Source of the DNA: Sinorhizobium sojae CCBAU 05684
GTDB taxonomy: Bacteria > Pseudomonadota > Alphaproteobacteria > Rhizobiales > Rhizobiaceae
DNA: 64,000 nt
Reading direction: 5' to 3'
Assembly: GCF_002288525.1 (NCBI RefSeq)
Contig: NZ_CP023067.1
Location: forward strand, 682,001-746,000
Under the pieces are notes generated by a model. It was not told the DNA's origin. It worked only from the letters and a program-made list of their open reading frames with translations, and ran no database searches. Position 1 is the first letter of the stretch; the number at the start of each line of letters is the position of its first letter. Of the stretch, positions 1 through 8,832 are shown in pieces. Both the position numbers and the translations under genes were made by a program.

Positions 1-3000
1 ATCCGGATTCTGTCGTCCATGCCATAGGGCTCCAACGTGCGGCGGACGAGCTGGTCCAGATCGGCGCGGTGCCAATTCTCAGCGACCAGGAGATCATGAA
101 CCCGAGCAAGCGAGTGCAGGCGTCCTTCGAACGCCACCTTGAATTCCTCGAGGGAGCCGCTTTGGCGCAGGGTCTGTGAACCGATCGATTGCACCATCGC
201 GAGCATGTTCTTCACGCGGTGGCTAAGCTCGTTCATGAGGGTCTGGCGAACCAATTCCGTCTCGACGCGCTCGGTCACGTCCTCGATTGCGAGCAGAATC
301 AATTCCGCACGATCGACTCCCTGCGCCAGTTTGCGCGCGTTGAGGAGCATGTGTCGCCGCCCTCGCCCCGGGAAATCATGCTCGATCGCGAAACCTTCAA
401 ACGGGCGTGCCTCGCTGAGGACGTCGCGAAGCAACCGGCGCAGCTTGGGGATGTCCCAGGCGCCGTGGTCCAGCTCCTGCAGGAGATAGCCTTGCGATTC
501 CTTTGCGGGGCAGGCGAACGCTTCAGAGAACGCCGGATTGACCGACTGGACCCGCAGTTCGCCGTCGAGCACCATGACCGGGTGCCGGACCGTTTCGATG
601 ATGGCCTCGGCGTAGAGACGCGCCTCGTCGATTGCATCGAGCGCCAGTTTGCGCTCCGTGATGTCGATGAAGGCAATCACGACGCCGGCAATGTGATCGT
701 CTTGGGTCCGGTAGGGGAGCACGCGCCGCAGATACCAGCGGTCGGCACTGCTGCGGACTTCCGCGTCGATTCCGTTCAGCTTCTGAAGCACGGTCTCGGC
801 ATCGCGCAGCAGGGCATCGTCTGCCACCTTCCAGGCAAAATGGGTGACGGGCCGGCCAACGTCCGTGTCGACCAGCTCCAGAAGCTCCTTGCTGCTTGGC
901 GAGAACCACCTGATGCAGAAGTCCGTGTCCAGGAACACGGTCGCGACCTCACTGCTGGCCAGCAGGTTGTTCAGCGTGTCGGTGGTGTCCGCCAGTTCCT
1001 GGTTCTTGTGCTGAAGCTGGCTGTTGACCGTCTGCAGCTCTTCGTTGAATGACTGCAGCTCTTCTTTCGAAGTCTCCAGTTCCTCGTTCGTCGACTGAAG
1101 CTCCTCGTTCATCGAGGTCACTTCCTCGTTCGCGGCCTTCAACTCCTCGTTGGCCCTCTCGAATTGCTCGATCGTGTCTCGAAGCTCCGCGCGAGCGGTA
1201 TTGAGTTCGTCTTCGAATGCACGCTGCATCATGTCGCTTTCGCCGTCATCAGACGCCGTGGGAAGGATCTGTGCTTCCGCGTTGCGGAAGCTGACCAGAA
1301 GCAGGTTGTCGGTTGGCTCGGCCAGCGGCGCCACCGTCACCGCGACGGCCTGATCCCTGTCGTTCCGTCGGAGCCGGACGTGGAAGTCGACCAACCGCTT
1401 TTCCCGGGCTGCCCTCCGCACGGCTTGGCGCAACTTGGCGCGCAGGCCGGGCCGAGCCATCGCCAGAAGATTGCGACTTGGTTCGCCCGGCGGCGGCTCC
1501 AGGTAGTCGCCTGTCGATCCATGAAACCACAGCACCCGCCCATCGCCCTCGATGAGCACCGAGGCTGGGGCAAAACGCTCGAGGAGCGCGCGTTGCGCCA
1601 CATCGACAAGGCGCTGGGGCGGTTGATTATTGTCGGGCACGGCCGACTCCTCGACTTTGTTCGGCCGGCTCCGGCCGGGCAGGAGGGGAAAGTCGATGAT
1701 GTCGTGGCGCGTCGGTCCGAGCCGACGGAAAATGCGCCACTTCTTCGAGACCGTCTCGAACAGGTCTTCCCGCCCGGACACACTTTCGGCGTTGCCGAGC
1801 AGCAGGTGACCACCCTGCCGCAGCGCAAAATGCATCAGCGAGACCGCACGCTTCTGCGCCACCGGATTCAGATAGATCAGGAGGTTTCGGCAACTGATGA
1901 GGTCGATTTGCGAGAACGGCGGATCGCGCAGCAGGTTAAGGGATGCGAACACCACCACATCGCGAAGCTCCTTCTTGACGTGATAGGTGCCGTCGAGCCT
2001 GTCGAAGTAGCGCTTCAGTAGGTGCGGCGGGATCGTTGCCACGGCGCCTTCCGAATAGGCGCCGGCCCGGGCCGCATTCAGGTTGTCGTCCTGGCTGTCG
2101 GTGGCGAACAGCTTTATGTCAAACTGCTTGTTCGCCGCCTCGGCGCGATCGACCAACAGCATAGCGAGGGTGTAGGCTTCCTCGCCGGTGGCGCAGGCGG
2201 GCACCCAGAGGCGCACGGCCGCACCGCTCTCGCGCTCGTCGACCAACTGCGCAAGTACTGTCTCGTCGAGCGTCGTCCAGGCCTCGGGGTCGCGGAAGAA
2301 TCCGGTGACGTTGATCATGAGATCCTTGGCGAGTGTCTGAAGCTCCCCCGGCTGAGAGCGCAGGAACTCGACGTATTCCTCGATCGTGTGCAGATTGCAG
2401 AGACCCATCCGCCGCTGAATCCGTCGCGTGAGCGTGCTGCGCTTGTAGAGGCGGAAGTCGTGGCCCGCGCGATTTCTCAGAACGGCGAGGACCGGGTCTA
2501 TCGAGGCGTCGCCGGACGGTGTGTCCTCGACGAGTTCGGATGTCGCGATATAGGCGTGGCGTATGTAGCGAACGAGCACATCCGGCATGTGCTCTGGCGC
2601 CAGCACATGGTCGGCCAGATGAGCCGCGATCGCGCTTCGCGGCATGGCATCGAAGCGTGCAGTCGATGGATCCTGCACCAGAATGCAGCCGCCTTGCGTC
2701 TTGACCTCCTTCAGCCCTTCCGTGCCGTCGCTGCCGGAGCCCGACAGGACGATGCAGATTGCGGACCCGCGCCGATGCGTCGCCAGCGACTCGAAGAGGC
2801 GATCGATCGGGTAGCGGGCGCCGCGCCGCTCGGCCGGCTCGGTCAGCCGCAGCCTTCCGTCATCGACGGTCAGCGAGGCATCCGGCGGGATGACATAGAT
2901 ATGGTCCGGGTCGATGGCCATGCCGTCGGCGGCCTCAGCCACCTTCATGGAGCTGTGCTGACCCAACACGTGCGTCAGCCCACTTTTGCGAGCGGGGTCG

Positions 3001-3209
3001 AGATGCATCACGACCAGGAAGGCCATGCCGCTGTCGGACGGCATCGCTTCGAACAAGCGAATCAGCGCCTCGATACCGCCTGCCGAGGCACCGATGCCGA
3101 CGACGGGACTAATGGGTTTCAACGACCTGCCGTAAGCTTCGGCCGTCTTGCGGCTACCCTTGGAACGGGGCTCGGAATGGTCGGCTCTCTTGCTCGGTTT
3201 CCGCGTCAC
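1..3209 (-). CDS. CheB-CheR-PAS hybrid with HWE-family histidine kinase end (partial, C-terminus beyond window)
   Basis: Open reading frame with a GTG start preceded by GAGGAAGG; it has no stop before the left edge, so at least 1069 residues. Domains in order: CheB methylesterase (about residues 35-215, motifs GIGASAGGIEAL and LSGSGSDGTEG), CheR methyltransferase (about 225-500, motifs ATGEEAYTLAM and SCRNLLIYL), a coiled-coil linker with repeated NEELQS/NEELE units (about 670-735), two PAS regions (about 750-840 and 865-970) and the start of a histidine kinase whose H-box reads LSHRVKNML near residue 996, followed by VAENW. The last features fit the HWE kinase family. CheB/CheR normally adjust chemoreceptor methylation, but in these fusions there is no CheB receiver domain, and the protein more likely acts as a sensory kinase. 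Its signal is not evident from the sequence. Long open frames on the opposite strand are shadows of this gene. Confidence 0.93.
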   Translation of the reverse strand, partial: MTRKPSKRADHSEPRSKGSRKTAEAYGRSLKPISPVVGIGASAGGIEALIRLFEAMPSDSGMAFLVVMHLDPARKSGLTHVLGQHSSMKVAEAADGMAIDPDHIYVIPPDASLTVDDGRLRLTEPAERRGARYPIDRLFESLATHRRGSAICIVLSGSGSDGTEGLKEVKTQGGCILVQDPSTARFDAMPRSAIAAHLADHVLAPEHMPDVLVRYIRHAYIATSELVEDTPSGDASIDPVLAVLRNRAGHDFRLYKRSTLTRRIQRRMGLCNLHTIEEYVEFLRSQPGELQTLAKDLMINVTGFFRDPEAWTTLDETVLAQLVDERESGAAVRLWVPACATGEEAYTLAMLLVDRAEAANKQFDIKLFATDSQDDNLNAARAGAYSEGAVATIPPHLLKRYFDRLDGTYHVKKELRDVVVFASLNLLRDPPFSQIDLISCRNLLIYLNPVAQKRAVSLMHFALRQGGHLLLGNAESVSGREDLFETVSKKWRIFRRLGPTRHDIIDFPLLPGRSRPNKVEESAVPDNNQPPQRLVDVAQRALLERFAPASVLIEGDGRVLWFHGSTGDYLEPPPGEPSRNLLAMARPGLRAKLRQAVRRAAREKRLVDFHVRLRRNDRDQAVAVTVAPLAEPTDNLLLVSFRNAEAQILPTASDDGESDMMQRAFEDELNTARAELRDTIEQFERANEELKAANEEVTSMNEELQSTNEELETSKEELQSFNEELQTVNSQLQHKNQELADTTDTLNNLLASSEVATVFLDTDFCIRWFSPSSKELLELVDTDVGRPVTHFAWKVADDALLRDAETVLQKLNGIDAEVRSSADRWYLRRVLPYRTQDDHIAGVVIAFIDITERKLALDAIDEARLYAEAIIETVRHPVMVLDGELRVQSVNPAFSEAFACPAKESQGYLLQELDHGAWDIPKLRRLLRDVLSEARPFEGFAIEHDFPGRGRRHMLLNARKLAQGVDRAELILLAIEDVTERVETELVRQTLMNELSHRVKNMLAMVQSIGSQTLRQSGSLEEFKVAFEGRLHSLARVHDLLVAENWHRADLDQLVRRTLEPYGMDDRIR

Positions 3210-3214
3210 GCCTT

Positions 3215-3254
3215 CCTCAGTTCCCGTTGGTCAACCTCAGTTCCCGTTGGTCAA
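3215..3254. repeat. perfect 20-bp tandem duplication in the leader of the CheB-CheR gene
   Basis: Positions 3215-3234 and 3235-3254 are identical. On the minus strand each copy begins TTGACC and contains GGGAAC, and the downstream copy contributes to the ribosome-binding site directly before the GTG start. A third TTGACC lies a little further upstream. The unit therefore duplicates a -35-like hexamer and part of the translation start region. Confidence 0.9.
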
Positions 3255-3810
3255 TTATCTGGCAGGTCAAGCCTCACCTTCCCGCGAGGATTTTCCGGCA
3301 ACGCCCTTCCCGCAGGTCTAGAACCCGCAGCCCCTTCAGATGCTAGCACCATTGCTGCACGGCGAGTTAGCACAGATTAGAAAGAAGGCGTACTTTTAGC
3401 GCAGGTTTGGGAGTTGGGAAGGATCGTCCGCGGGCGGGGCCCGGGTCTCTTCGCTCCGAATCACAGTGATGGAGCCCGGGGAACGCACCGCGACGGGCGT
3501 GGTTCTGTTGATGACTTTCGTGGCGCAAAAAGGCCACCAAGGCACCACACCGGAGGAATTGTCAGCACGCGGGTCCGCGGCGGATATCGCCTTACCTTTG
3601 AGTGTCCCCAGCCGACCCTGTGCTGCTGGTCCCAAGTGTGCACCCGTCGTCGCGCTGGCTTTCTGTCAGACGATATCCCCACGTTCGACCGGCCCTCGAA
3701 GATTGGGGCTACATCGACGGCTTCGGCAACGCTGCGGCCGCTGATGGCCGAACTTCAGCCCCGGCAGAGATCGCCCGGCGCGGACCGGCAAACTGCCGCG
3801 GTATGGCATT
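3255..3810. other. intergenic region without a supported gene
   Basis: About 550 bases between the CheB-CheR gene and the DUF2254 gene. Short frames exist on both strands (for example plus-strand 3602-3829), but none has a convincing ribosome-binding site or family signature. The plus frame near 3695-3790 reads like GYIDG...ADGR...AEIARR, faintly recalling the start of ABC_sub_bind (DUF534) proteins. It could be a decayed remnant, but the match is too weak to annotate as a gene. Confidence 0.5.
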
Positions 3811-5133
3811 TTATTCTAACGCCACTTGAGCTGCCTGATAGCAGTGCTCGATGTCGGCGATGTCGGAGGCTTCCGACGCCCCGCGGCGGCCGGCTTCGGC
3901 GATGATCGCGGCGTGGTCGAGCAAGGCGTCGCGTTGGCTGGCCACGCGGACGTTGACCGCAAGCCGCGCGATGATGCTGAGCATATGTATCATGACCGCT
4001 GGGTGGGTGGCTCCGGCTTGCCGGATCTGGTGGAAAGCGACGTCCACAAGACCACGGAAGCTCGACGCTCGGCCGACCACGCGCACCACGCCGGCCTCAT
4101 CGCAAAACACCTCAGGCTGGAGTTCCCGCCGCATCAGGTCGCCGAGCGCAGCGCCCAGGCGATCGATAACGGCAATGGCAGTGAAGGGATCGTTGATTCC
4201 CGACGAAAGCGCGCGCACGGCGATTTCGACCAAGTGGCGGATCGAGAACTCCAGATCCTGGACCGCCGTGCGGTCTTCGCCGACCAGGATGGCGCCTTCG
4301 ATCTCGGTCGCCAAATCCGGCCCGAGCAGGCGCCCTGGATAGATATCGGCCTTGTGCGATCCGCGAATGACGAAATGACCGGCACGGAAGTCTAAGCGGA
4401 CCACCGCCCTGTGCCGGCAGGCGATTTCCACGAGCCGCTCATACTCGACCGCCTGCACATAGCCTTCGCCGGACAGCCACAAAGAGGCCGCACTGTCATC
4501 GAAGTCGGCCGGCAGCACGTCATCGGCCCTCGGCTGTTCGACGGGCGGTTGGCCGTCGTCCTCCGCCGGCAGTAGCCGTGAGATCGTATTGCGGAGATCC
4601 CTGTCGACACGCCGGACCACTGTATCGGAAACGATCGATCGAGCCAAATTGTGGATAAAAAACAGCAGCGCGAACAGGTTGATGAGGGCGAGCGCGGTCC
4701 CGAGCGTGACCGCAATATGCGGCACCGCGGAAATGTCGAGCTCGCTGTTGAGGGTGCGCAGCACTAGCAGGCAATAAATGATGGTCATCAGGAAGATGCC
4801 GAATACGAGTTGTGTGCGGAGATCGCCCATGAAGCTGCGGACCAGCCGTGGTCCGAGTTGACTGGCGGCCAGCGTCAACACCACCATGGTGATCGATATG
4901 ACGAGCGTCGCCATCGTGATCATTGAGGAGAAGACGGTCGATAGCAAATTGCGGGCGTCCTCCGGCCCGCCGCTGTGGAGCCACCAAAACTGCCGGGCAT
5001 TCTCCTCCGGCAGGCCGGCATCGAGGTTGAGGGCCATCATAGCCAGCCCGACCGCGCCGAGAGCCATGAGCGTGGGTACAAACCAGAGGCCGGTCCGCAG
5101 CGTCGCCCAAAGATTGTAGAGACGGTTCATCAT
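3811..5133 (-). CDS. DUF2254 family inner membrane protein
   Basis: 440 residues. The N-terminal part carries about four hydrophobic segments (roughly residues 15-38, 65-92, 108-128 and 135-162), followed by a soluble C-terminal region. The segment TMATLVISITMVVLTLAASQ and the following GPRLVRSFMGD are typical of DUF2254, and the C-terminal part has the family's SGINDPFTAI motif. The molecular function of the family is not established. The gene stands alone and starts with two adjacent ATG codons behind a weak GAGG. Confidence 0.85.
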   Translation of the reverse strand: MMNRLYNLWATLRTGLWFVPTLMALGAVGLAMMALNLDAGLPEENARQFWWLHSGGPEDARNLLSTVFSSMITMATLVISITMVVLTLAASQLGPRLVRSFMGDLRTQLVFGIFLMTIIYCLLVLRTLNSELDISAVPHIAVTLGTALALINLFALLFFIHNLARSIVSDTVVRRVDRDLRNTISRLLPAEDDGQPPVEQPRADDVLPADFDDSAASLWLSGEGYVQAVEYERLVEIACRHRAVVRLDFRAGHFVIRGSHKADIYPGRLLGPDLATEIEGAILVGEDRTAVQDLEFSIRHLVEIAVRALSSGINDPFTAIAVIDRLGAALGDLMRRELQPEVFCDEAGVVRVVGRASSFRGLVDVAFHQIRQAGATHPAVMIHMLSIIARLAVNVRVASQRDALLDHAAIIAEAGRRGASEASDIADIEHCYQAAQVALE

Positions 5134-5336
5134 CGTCGGCCTCGCGGGGTGAAATACAATCCACCGTGTTCAACTTTGGCAGGTGAACACCATCTGGTAA
5201 ACGTCCATGATCCTTTGTGGTCAGCAGAGGAGCGACGAGACGGCGGCGCCCTGCGCGGGCCCTTGCCGGCATGTTCGGCGCGATCATGCAGGCGAGGGCA
5301 ACCAACCGGATAGCGCGGGCGCCTGCAGTTGGCATC

Positions 5337-6548
5337 TCAAGCCGGCCGCTCCACTGTGATCTGCGTCACGTCGCAAATCCCGCTCGCGAAGGCTGCGGCG
5401 CACGAGGTGAGATAGAAATTCCACATCCTCCGGAACCGATCGTCGAAGCCCTGGTCCGCGATCGCGCTCCAGTTTTCGTTGAACGACTGGTGCCAGCGGC
5501 GGAGCGTCTGGCTGTAGCTCTCGCCGAACTCAACTGAATGGACGGACCGAAGGCCAGCACGCTCAAGTTCAGCGAGGAGCGCGCTGCGCGAGGGCAGCAT
5601 GCCTCCGGGAAAAATGTATTTCTGGATGAAGTCAACGCCGCGGCGGTATGTATCCCAGCGGCGGTCCTGGACGGTGATGATTTGCAGTGTAGCGTGTCGG
5701 CCTGGGTTCAGGCGTTCGCGGACGGTCTCGAAGTAGACTGGCCAGTAGCGCTCGCCCACCGCCTCGAACATCTCGATCGAGGCGATGCCGTCATAGCGGC
5801 CGCGCGCGTCGCGGTAGTCCTGGAGCCTGATCTCGACCCGGTCGTCGAGGCCCGCGCGCCGGATCCGCTCCCGGGCGTAGTCGTGCTGTGCTTGGCTGAT
5901 GGTGAGCCCGGTGACGTGCAGCCCTCGCTCGGCCGCAGCATATTCGGCAAAGCCGCCCCAGCCGCAGCCGATCTCCAGTACGTGCTCGCCCGGCTCGGCG
6001 CCCATCTCGTCGATCAGGCTCGCGTACTTGGCGGTCTGCGCCGCCTCGAGGCTCTCCTGCCCGGTCGCGAACTTCGCCGATGAATAGGTCATCGTCTCGT
6101 CGAGCCAGAGCCGATAGAAGTCGTTGCCGAGGTCGTAGTGCGCGGCGATGTTGCGCCGCGCCTGAGACCGCGTGTTGCCGCGGAACGCGTGCCGCGCCCA
6201 TTCGACGAGCCGGAGCAGGCCCATGCCCGGGAAGCCGTCGTAGATGTCGTCGCCGGCAACGTGGACGAAATCCATGAAATCCTGCAGGTCCGGCGTCGAC
6301 CAGCCGCCGGCCAGATACGCTTCTGAAAATCCCAGGTCCCCCTCGCGGATCAACCGCGCGAAGAGGTCGGGGTCGTGCACGTGCAGCTCGGCTACCGGCC
6401 CCGGCCGCGCGCCGTCCGCGCGGAATCGGCGGCCGTCGGGCAGCACGAAGGTAATCCTCCCCGCCTTCATCCCGCAGGCTCTGGCGAAGACAGACGCAAA
6501 GTAGCGCGGCAAGTCGCTCTGTCCCTCGGTCGTCGTCAACGCCTTCAC
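5337..6548 (-). CDS. cyclopropane-fatty-acyl-phospholipid synthase (first copy)
   Basis: 403 residues with a GTG start behind a strong AGGAGGGG. The C-terminal two thirds form a SAM-dependent methyltransferase with the SAM-binding motif VLEIGCGWGGF near residue 190, preceded by the family's AAHYDLGNDFYRLWLD and followed by FIQKYIFPGG. Enzymes of this family methylate unsaturated acyl chains of membrane phospholipids to cyclopropane fatty acids, usually in stationary phase or acid stress. A second, divergent copy lies at 24772-26028. Sinorhizobia are known to carry more than one cfa gene, so I do not assign a number. Confidence 0.9.
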   Translation of the reverse strand: MKALTTTEGQSDLPRYFASVFARACGMKAGRITFVLPDGRRFRADGARPGPVAELHVHDPDLFARLIREGDLGFSEAYLAGGWSTPDLQDFMDFVHVAGDDIYDGFPGMGLLRLVEWARHAFRGNTRSQARRNIAAHYDLGNDFYRLWLDETMTYSSAKFATGQESLEAAQTAKYASLIDEMGAEPGEHVLEIGCGWGGFAEYAAAERGLHVTGLTISQAQHDYARERIRRAGLDDRVEIRLQDYRDARGRYDGIASIEMFEAVGERYWPVYFETVRERLNPGRHATLQIITVQDRRWDTYRRGVDFIQKYIFPGGMLPSRSALLAELERAGLRSVHSVEFGESYSQTLRRWHQSFNENWSAIADQGFDDRFRRMWNFYLTSCAAAFASGICDVTQITVERPA

Positions 6549-6791
6549 TTAATCCCCTCCTGCGTTTTCCTGGCGGGATAAACGGCGGTCTTCAGGCTGA
6601 TCAGGCGGTTAATGCAGCGCTTCATGTTGGCCTGCAGTCCTTCGGGAGCGCTAAATGCTGTGCCTGACCGCCAGGCGGGCCTGCTTGAACCTCCCTTTTT
6701 CAGCAGCCTGTAATACCCTGAAGGCTGAGCGCATGTAGGATCGGTGGCGATCTAGATTCCGCACATGCACTGCGCCCTGTTTTCGCCAGCT

Positions 6792-6968
6792 CTAACCTTG
6801 TTTCCATGTAATCTGCCTCACGGAGTACGTCCAATGGTAGAACCAAAACATCAGCGCGAGAGTTCCCAAAAGGATGTTGGCTTCCGCCCGGGGAGTCGTC
6901 AGTCCCGAGCAGTATCCTTCATCCGACAGCAACGATCGCCTGGCCGTCCTGTCCATCATGATTCGCAT
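6792..6968 (-). CDS. small single-span membrane protein, 58 aa, unknown function
   Basis: The ATG at 6968 follows a very good ribosome-binding site (GAGGGAGA, 4 bases before the start). The product has a charged N-terminal half (MDRTARRSLLSDEGYC) and one clear hydrophobic segment around residues 31-48 (NILLGTLALMFWFYHWTY), ending VRQITWKQG. I recognise no family. The good start signal and a well-formed membrane segment support a real gene. It is divergent from porin 1, with about 490 bases between the two starts. Confidence 0.55.
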   Translation of the reverse strand: MRIMMDRTARRSLLSDEGYCSGLTTPRAEANILLGTLALMFWFYHWTYSVRQITWKQG

Positions 6969-7201
6969 CGTCTCCCTCGATTCGCTCTTCCTTGCGCACT
7001 GATTCCATTGGGAATCACCCGAACCCACCCCGATTCCGAGTGACCTTGCGGCTCGGCACGCATGCCGATGCAGGCGCAAAGTCGTCGCCCGAATGGTGCC
7101 GATGCCGGGTTTCGCCCCCGTTTTCGGCCGGTTTCTGCCTCATTCCGGAACAGCGGGCACACTTTGCACCGTCGCTAACCCCTCGTGAGAAAAGGATTTT
7201 C

Positions 7202-7216
7202 TTAAGGGTTTGTTAA
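7202..7216 (+). promoter_or_regulatory. candidate CtrA binding site upstream of porin 1
   Basis: Exact TTAA-N7-TTAA arrangement (7202-7205 and 7213-7216), the consensus for the alphaproteobacterial cell-cycle regulator CtrA. It lies about 245 bases before the porin start in a relatively AT-rich patch. Sequence match only. A second exact match is at 58696-58710. Confidence 0.4.
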
Positions 7217-7443
7217 TCCTCTCCGGCCGTCTGGGGCGATTTTGTGTCGTTTGAGCAACAGGGATCGGGGAAGGGCGGCGCAAAGGAGTTGATCTCGCAA
7301 GTTGGTCGTTGCGCGCCCCACCCGGTTTTGTATTTTCAACTCCGGAAGCAAGGGCGGTTGATCGTCCGACTTCTTGAACGAATTGGGGATGGGGCAGGGA
7401 ACGCTGTCCTTCAGCAAAGATACCCAGACCCGTGTGAAACTTT

Positions 7444-7456
7444 TGACTGGAGGTCA
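7444..7456 (+). promoter_or_regulatory. porin 1 ribosome-binding site inside a small inverted repeat
   Basis: TGAC-TGGAG-GTCA: the Shine-Dalgarno GGAGG is framed by a 4-bp inverted repeat just before the ATG at 7460. The same 13 bases precede the second porin (10920-10932). This marks the start codon and could modulate translation, although a 4-bp stem is weak. Confidence 0.5.
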
Positions 7457-7459
7457 GAA

Positions 7460-8488
7460 ATGAACATCAAGAGCCTTCTTCTCGGCTCCGCTGCTGCGCT
7501 CGCAGCAGTCTCCGGCGCTCAGGCTGCCGACGCGATCGTCGCTGCCGAGCCGGAGCCCATGGAATACGTTCGCGTTTGCGACGCTTTCGGTACGGGCTAC
7601 TTCTACATCCCGGGCACGGAAACCTGCCTCAAGATCGGCGGCTTCATCCGCGTTCAGGGCGACTTCGGCCGTGACGAAGGTGCGTGGGGCGGTTCTGTCC
7701 ATGCGTCCGACTGGGATGTCTTCTCCCGCGCCTACATCTCATTCGATGCCAAGAGCGATACCGAGTTCGGCACGCTCACCGGCTTCGCCGCGATCGAATT
7801 CAACGCTGACAACGACACCGACGCAGGCGACAGCCGCATCGACGTCGACGAAGCCTACATCCAGCTCGGCGGCCTGAAGGCCGGCTTCTTCTACAGCTGG
7901 TGGGATAAGGGCCTGAACGGCGAAACCGACGACCTCTCCAGCAACTCGGAATTCAACTCGATCGCCTATCTCTATGACGGCGGCACGTTCCAGGCTGGTA
8001 TCGCTGTCGATGAACTCCAGGGCATCACCTCGAGCCCGAACGGCGTTGGCGTTGAAGGCATCGTCTCCGCTGCGCTCGGCGGTGTAGCCTTCGACCTGCT
8101 CGGCGGCTTCGATACGGAAGTCGAAGAAGGTGCAATCCGCGCCCTGCTTTCGGCCGACGTTGGCCCGGGCGTCTTCCAGCTCGCTGGTATCTGGGCTTCC
8201 GACCCGAACGCTTACTGGGCTCTGTCCGAGTGGACGGTTGCTGCTTCGTATCGCTACAACGTGACCGAAAAGTTCGCGATCACCCCCGGCGTCCAGTACT
8301 TCGATAACGTTAACCTGTCCGATTCCCCCATCGGCGCCTTTGGTGGCGGCGACGGCTGGGTCGCTGGCGTGACGCTCGACTACCAGATCACGGAAGGTCT
8401 CGCCACCCGCGTTTCGGTCGACTACGAAGACTTCGACGGCCGGGAAGACGAAGTTAGCGGCTTTATTCGCCTGCAGCGTGACTTCTAA
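7460..8488 (+). CDS. RopA-like outer membrane porin, copy 1
   Basis: 342 residues with a signal peptide of about 22 residues (cleavage after AQA). The mature start has the rhizobial porin pattern: EPMEYVRVCDAFGTGYFYIPG, then TETCLKI and a run of alternating beta-strand segments, ending FIRLQRDF with the terminal phenylalanine expected for outer-membrane assembly. This is the Porin_2 type, forming general diffusion channels. The start at 7460 is fixed by GGAGG and by the signal peptide; in-frame codons upstream look non-coding. It pairs with the inverted copy at 9933-10916, with which it shares almost identical 5' and central blocks, and it differs in loop regions, including an insert near GAWGGSVHAS. 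Confidence 0.93.
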   Translation: MNIKSLLLGSAAALAAVSGAQAADAIVAAEPEPMEYVRVCDAFGTGYFYIPGTETCLKIGGFIRVQGDFGRDEGAWGGSVHASDWDVFSRAYISFDAKSDTEFGTLTGFAAIEFNADNDTDAGDSRIDVDEAYIQLGGLKAGFFYSWWDKGLNGETDDLSSNSEFNSIAYLYDGGTFQAGIAVDELQGITSSPNGVGVEGIVSAALGGVAFDLLGGFDTEVEEGAIRALLSADVGPGVFQLAGIWASDPNAYWALSEWTVAASYRYNVTEKFAITPGVQYFDNVNLSDSPIGAFGGGDGWVAGVTLDYQITEGLATRVSVDYEDFDGREDEVSGFIRLQRDF

Positions 8489-8521
8489 TTTGACCTGACC
8501 TGACCTCAGTCAGTCACGAGA

Positions 8522-8549
8522 AGCCCGGCTCGAAGAGCCGGGCTTTTTT
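8522..8549 (+). terminator. rho-independent terminator of porin 1
   Basis: Perfect 9-bp stem (8522-8530 with 8536-8544), a 5-base loop and a run of six T, located 34 bases after the porin stop codon. Confidence 0.92.
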
Positions 8550-8792
8550 CATCTTCGGGGCGGCAATGGATGGATGACGTTGGCAAGAGGAGGCAGGGAG
8601 CTTGCGTCTCGCCGGTCCACCCCCACAAGGACGCGTATGCAGGTGACGGGACGGGCACTGTTCGACGCGAACGGTGAGCAGCAAGGGCGCAATCAGCCAT
8701 CGATACTTCTTTGTATGTAGACCGCGAGCCAGAGGGCTGGCTCATTCCTGTGACAGGCACAGAAGGCGCATCATTGACCCCGCGGGTCTAAG

Positions 8793-8831
8793 GCGCGTCC
8801 CGAAACACTGCACACTTCTTGGGCGGCATGC
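8793..8831. repeat. partial copy of a rhizobial intergenic repeat
   Basis: The segment gcgcgtcccgaaacactgca...gcggcatgc resembles the right half of the repeat at 52836-52937 (cccaaaaccgctgcacac...gcgacatgc). It lies immediately beyond the stop codon of the recombinase gene and may mark one boundary of the inserted segment. Confidence 0.55.
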
Positions 8832-8832
8832 A

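Larger units (their letters stand above)
6969..7459. other. intergenic region between small membrane protein and porin 1
   Basis: About 490 bases of divergent upstream sequence. It includes a TTAA-N7-TTAA motif and the porin leader, described separately. I see no further gene or structured RNA that I can support. Confidence 0.5.

Noticed and set aside
189..3380. Three long plus-strand open frames (287, 285 and 452 codons) in the first 3.4 kb
   Set aside because: The minus strand carries a continuous frame with clear CheB, CheR, PAS and histidine-kinase motifs over the same bases; the plus frames show no family motif and are antisense shadows of high-GC coding sequence.
3602..3829. Plus-strand frame with GYIDG/ADGR/AEIARR resembling an ABC_sub_bind fragment
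   Set aside because: The similarity covers only about 30 residues, is from memory, and no flanking sequence supports a gene.
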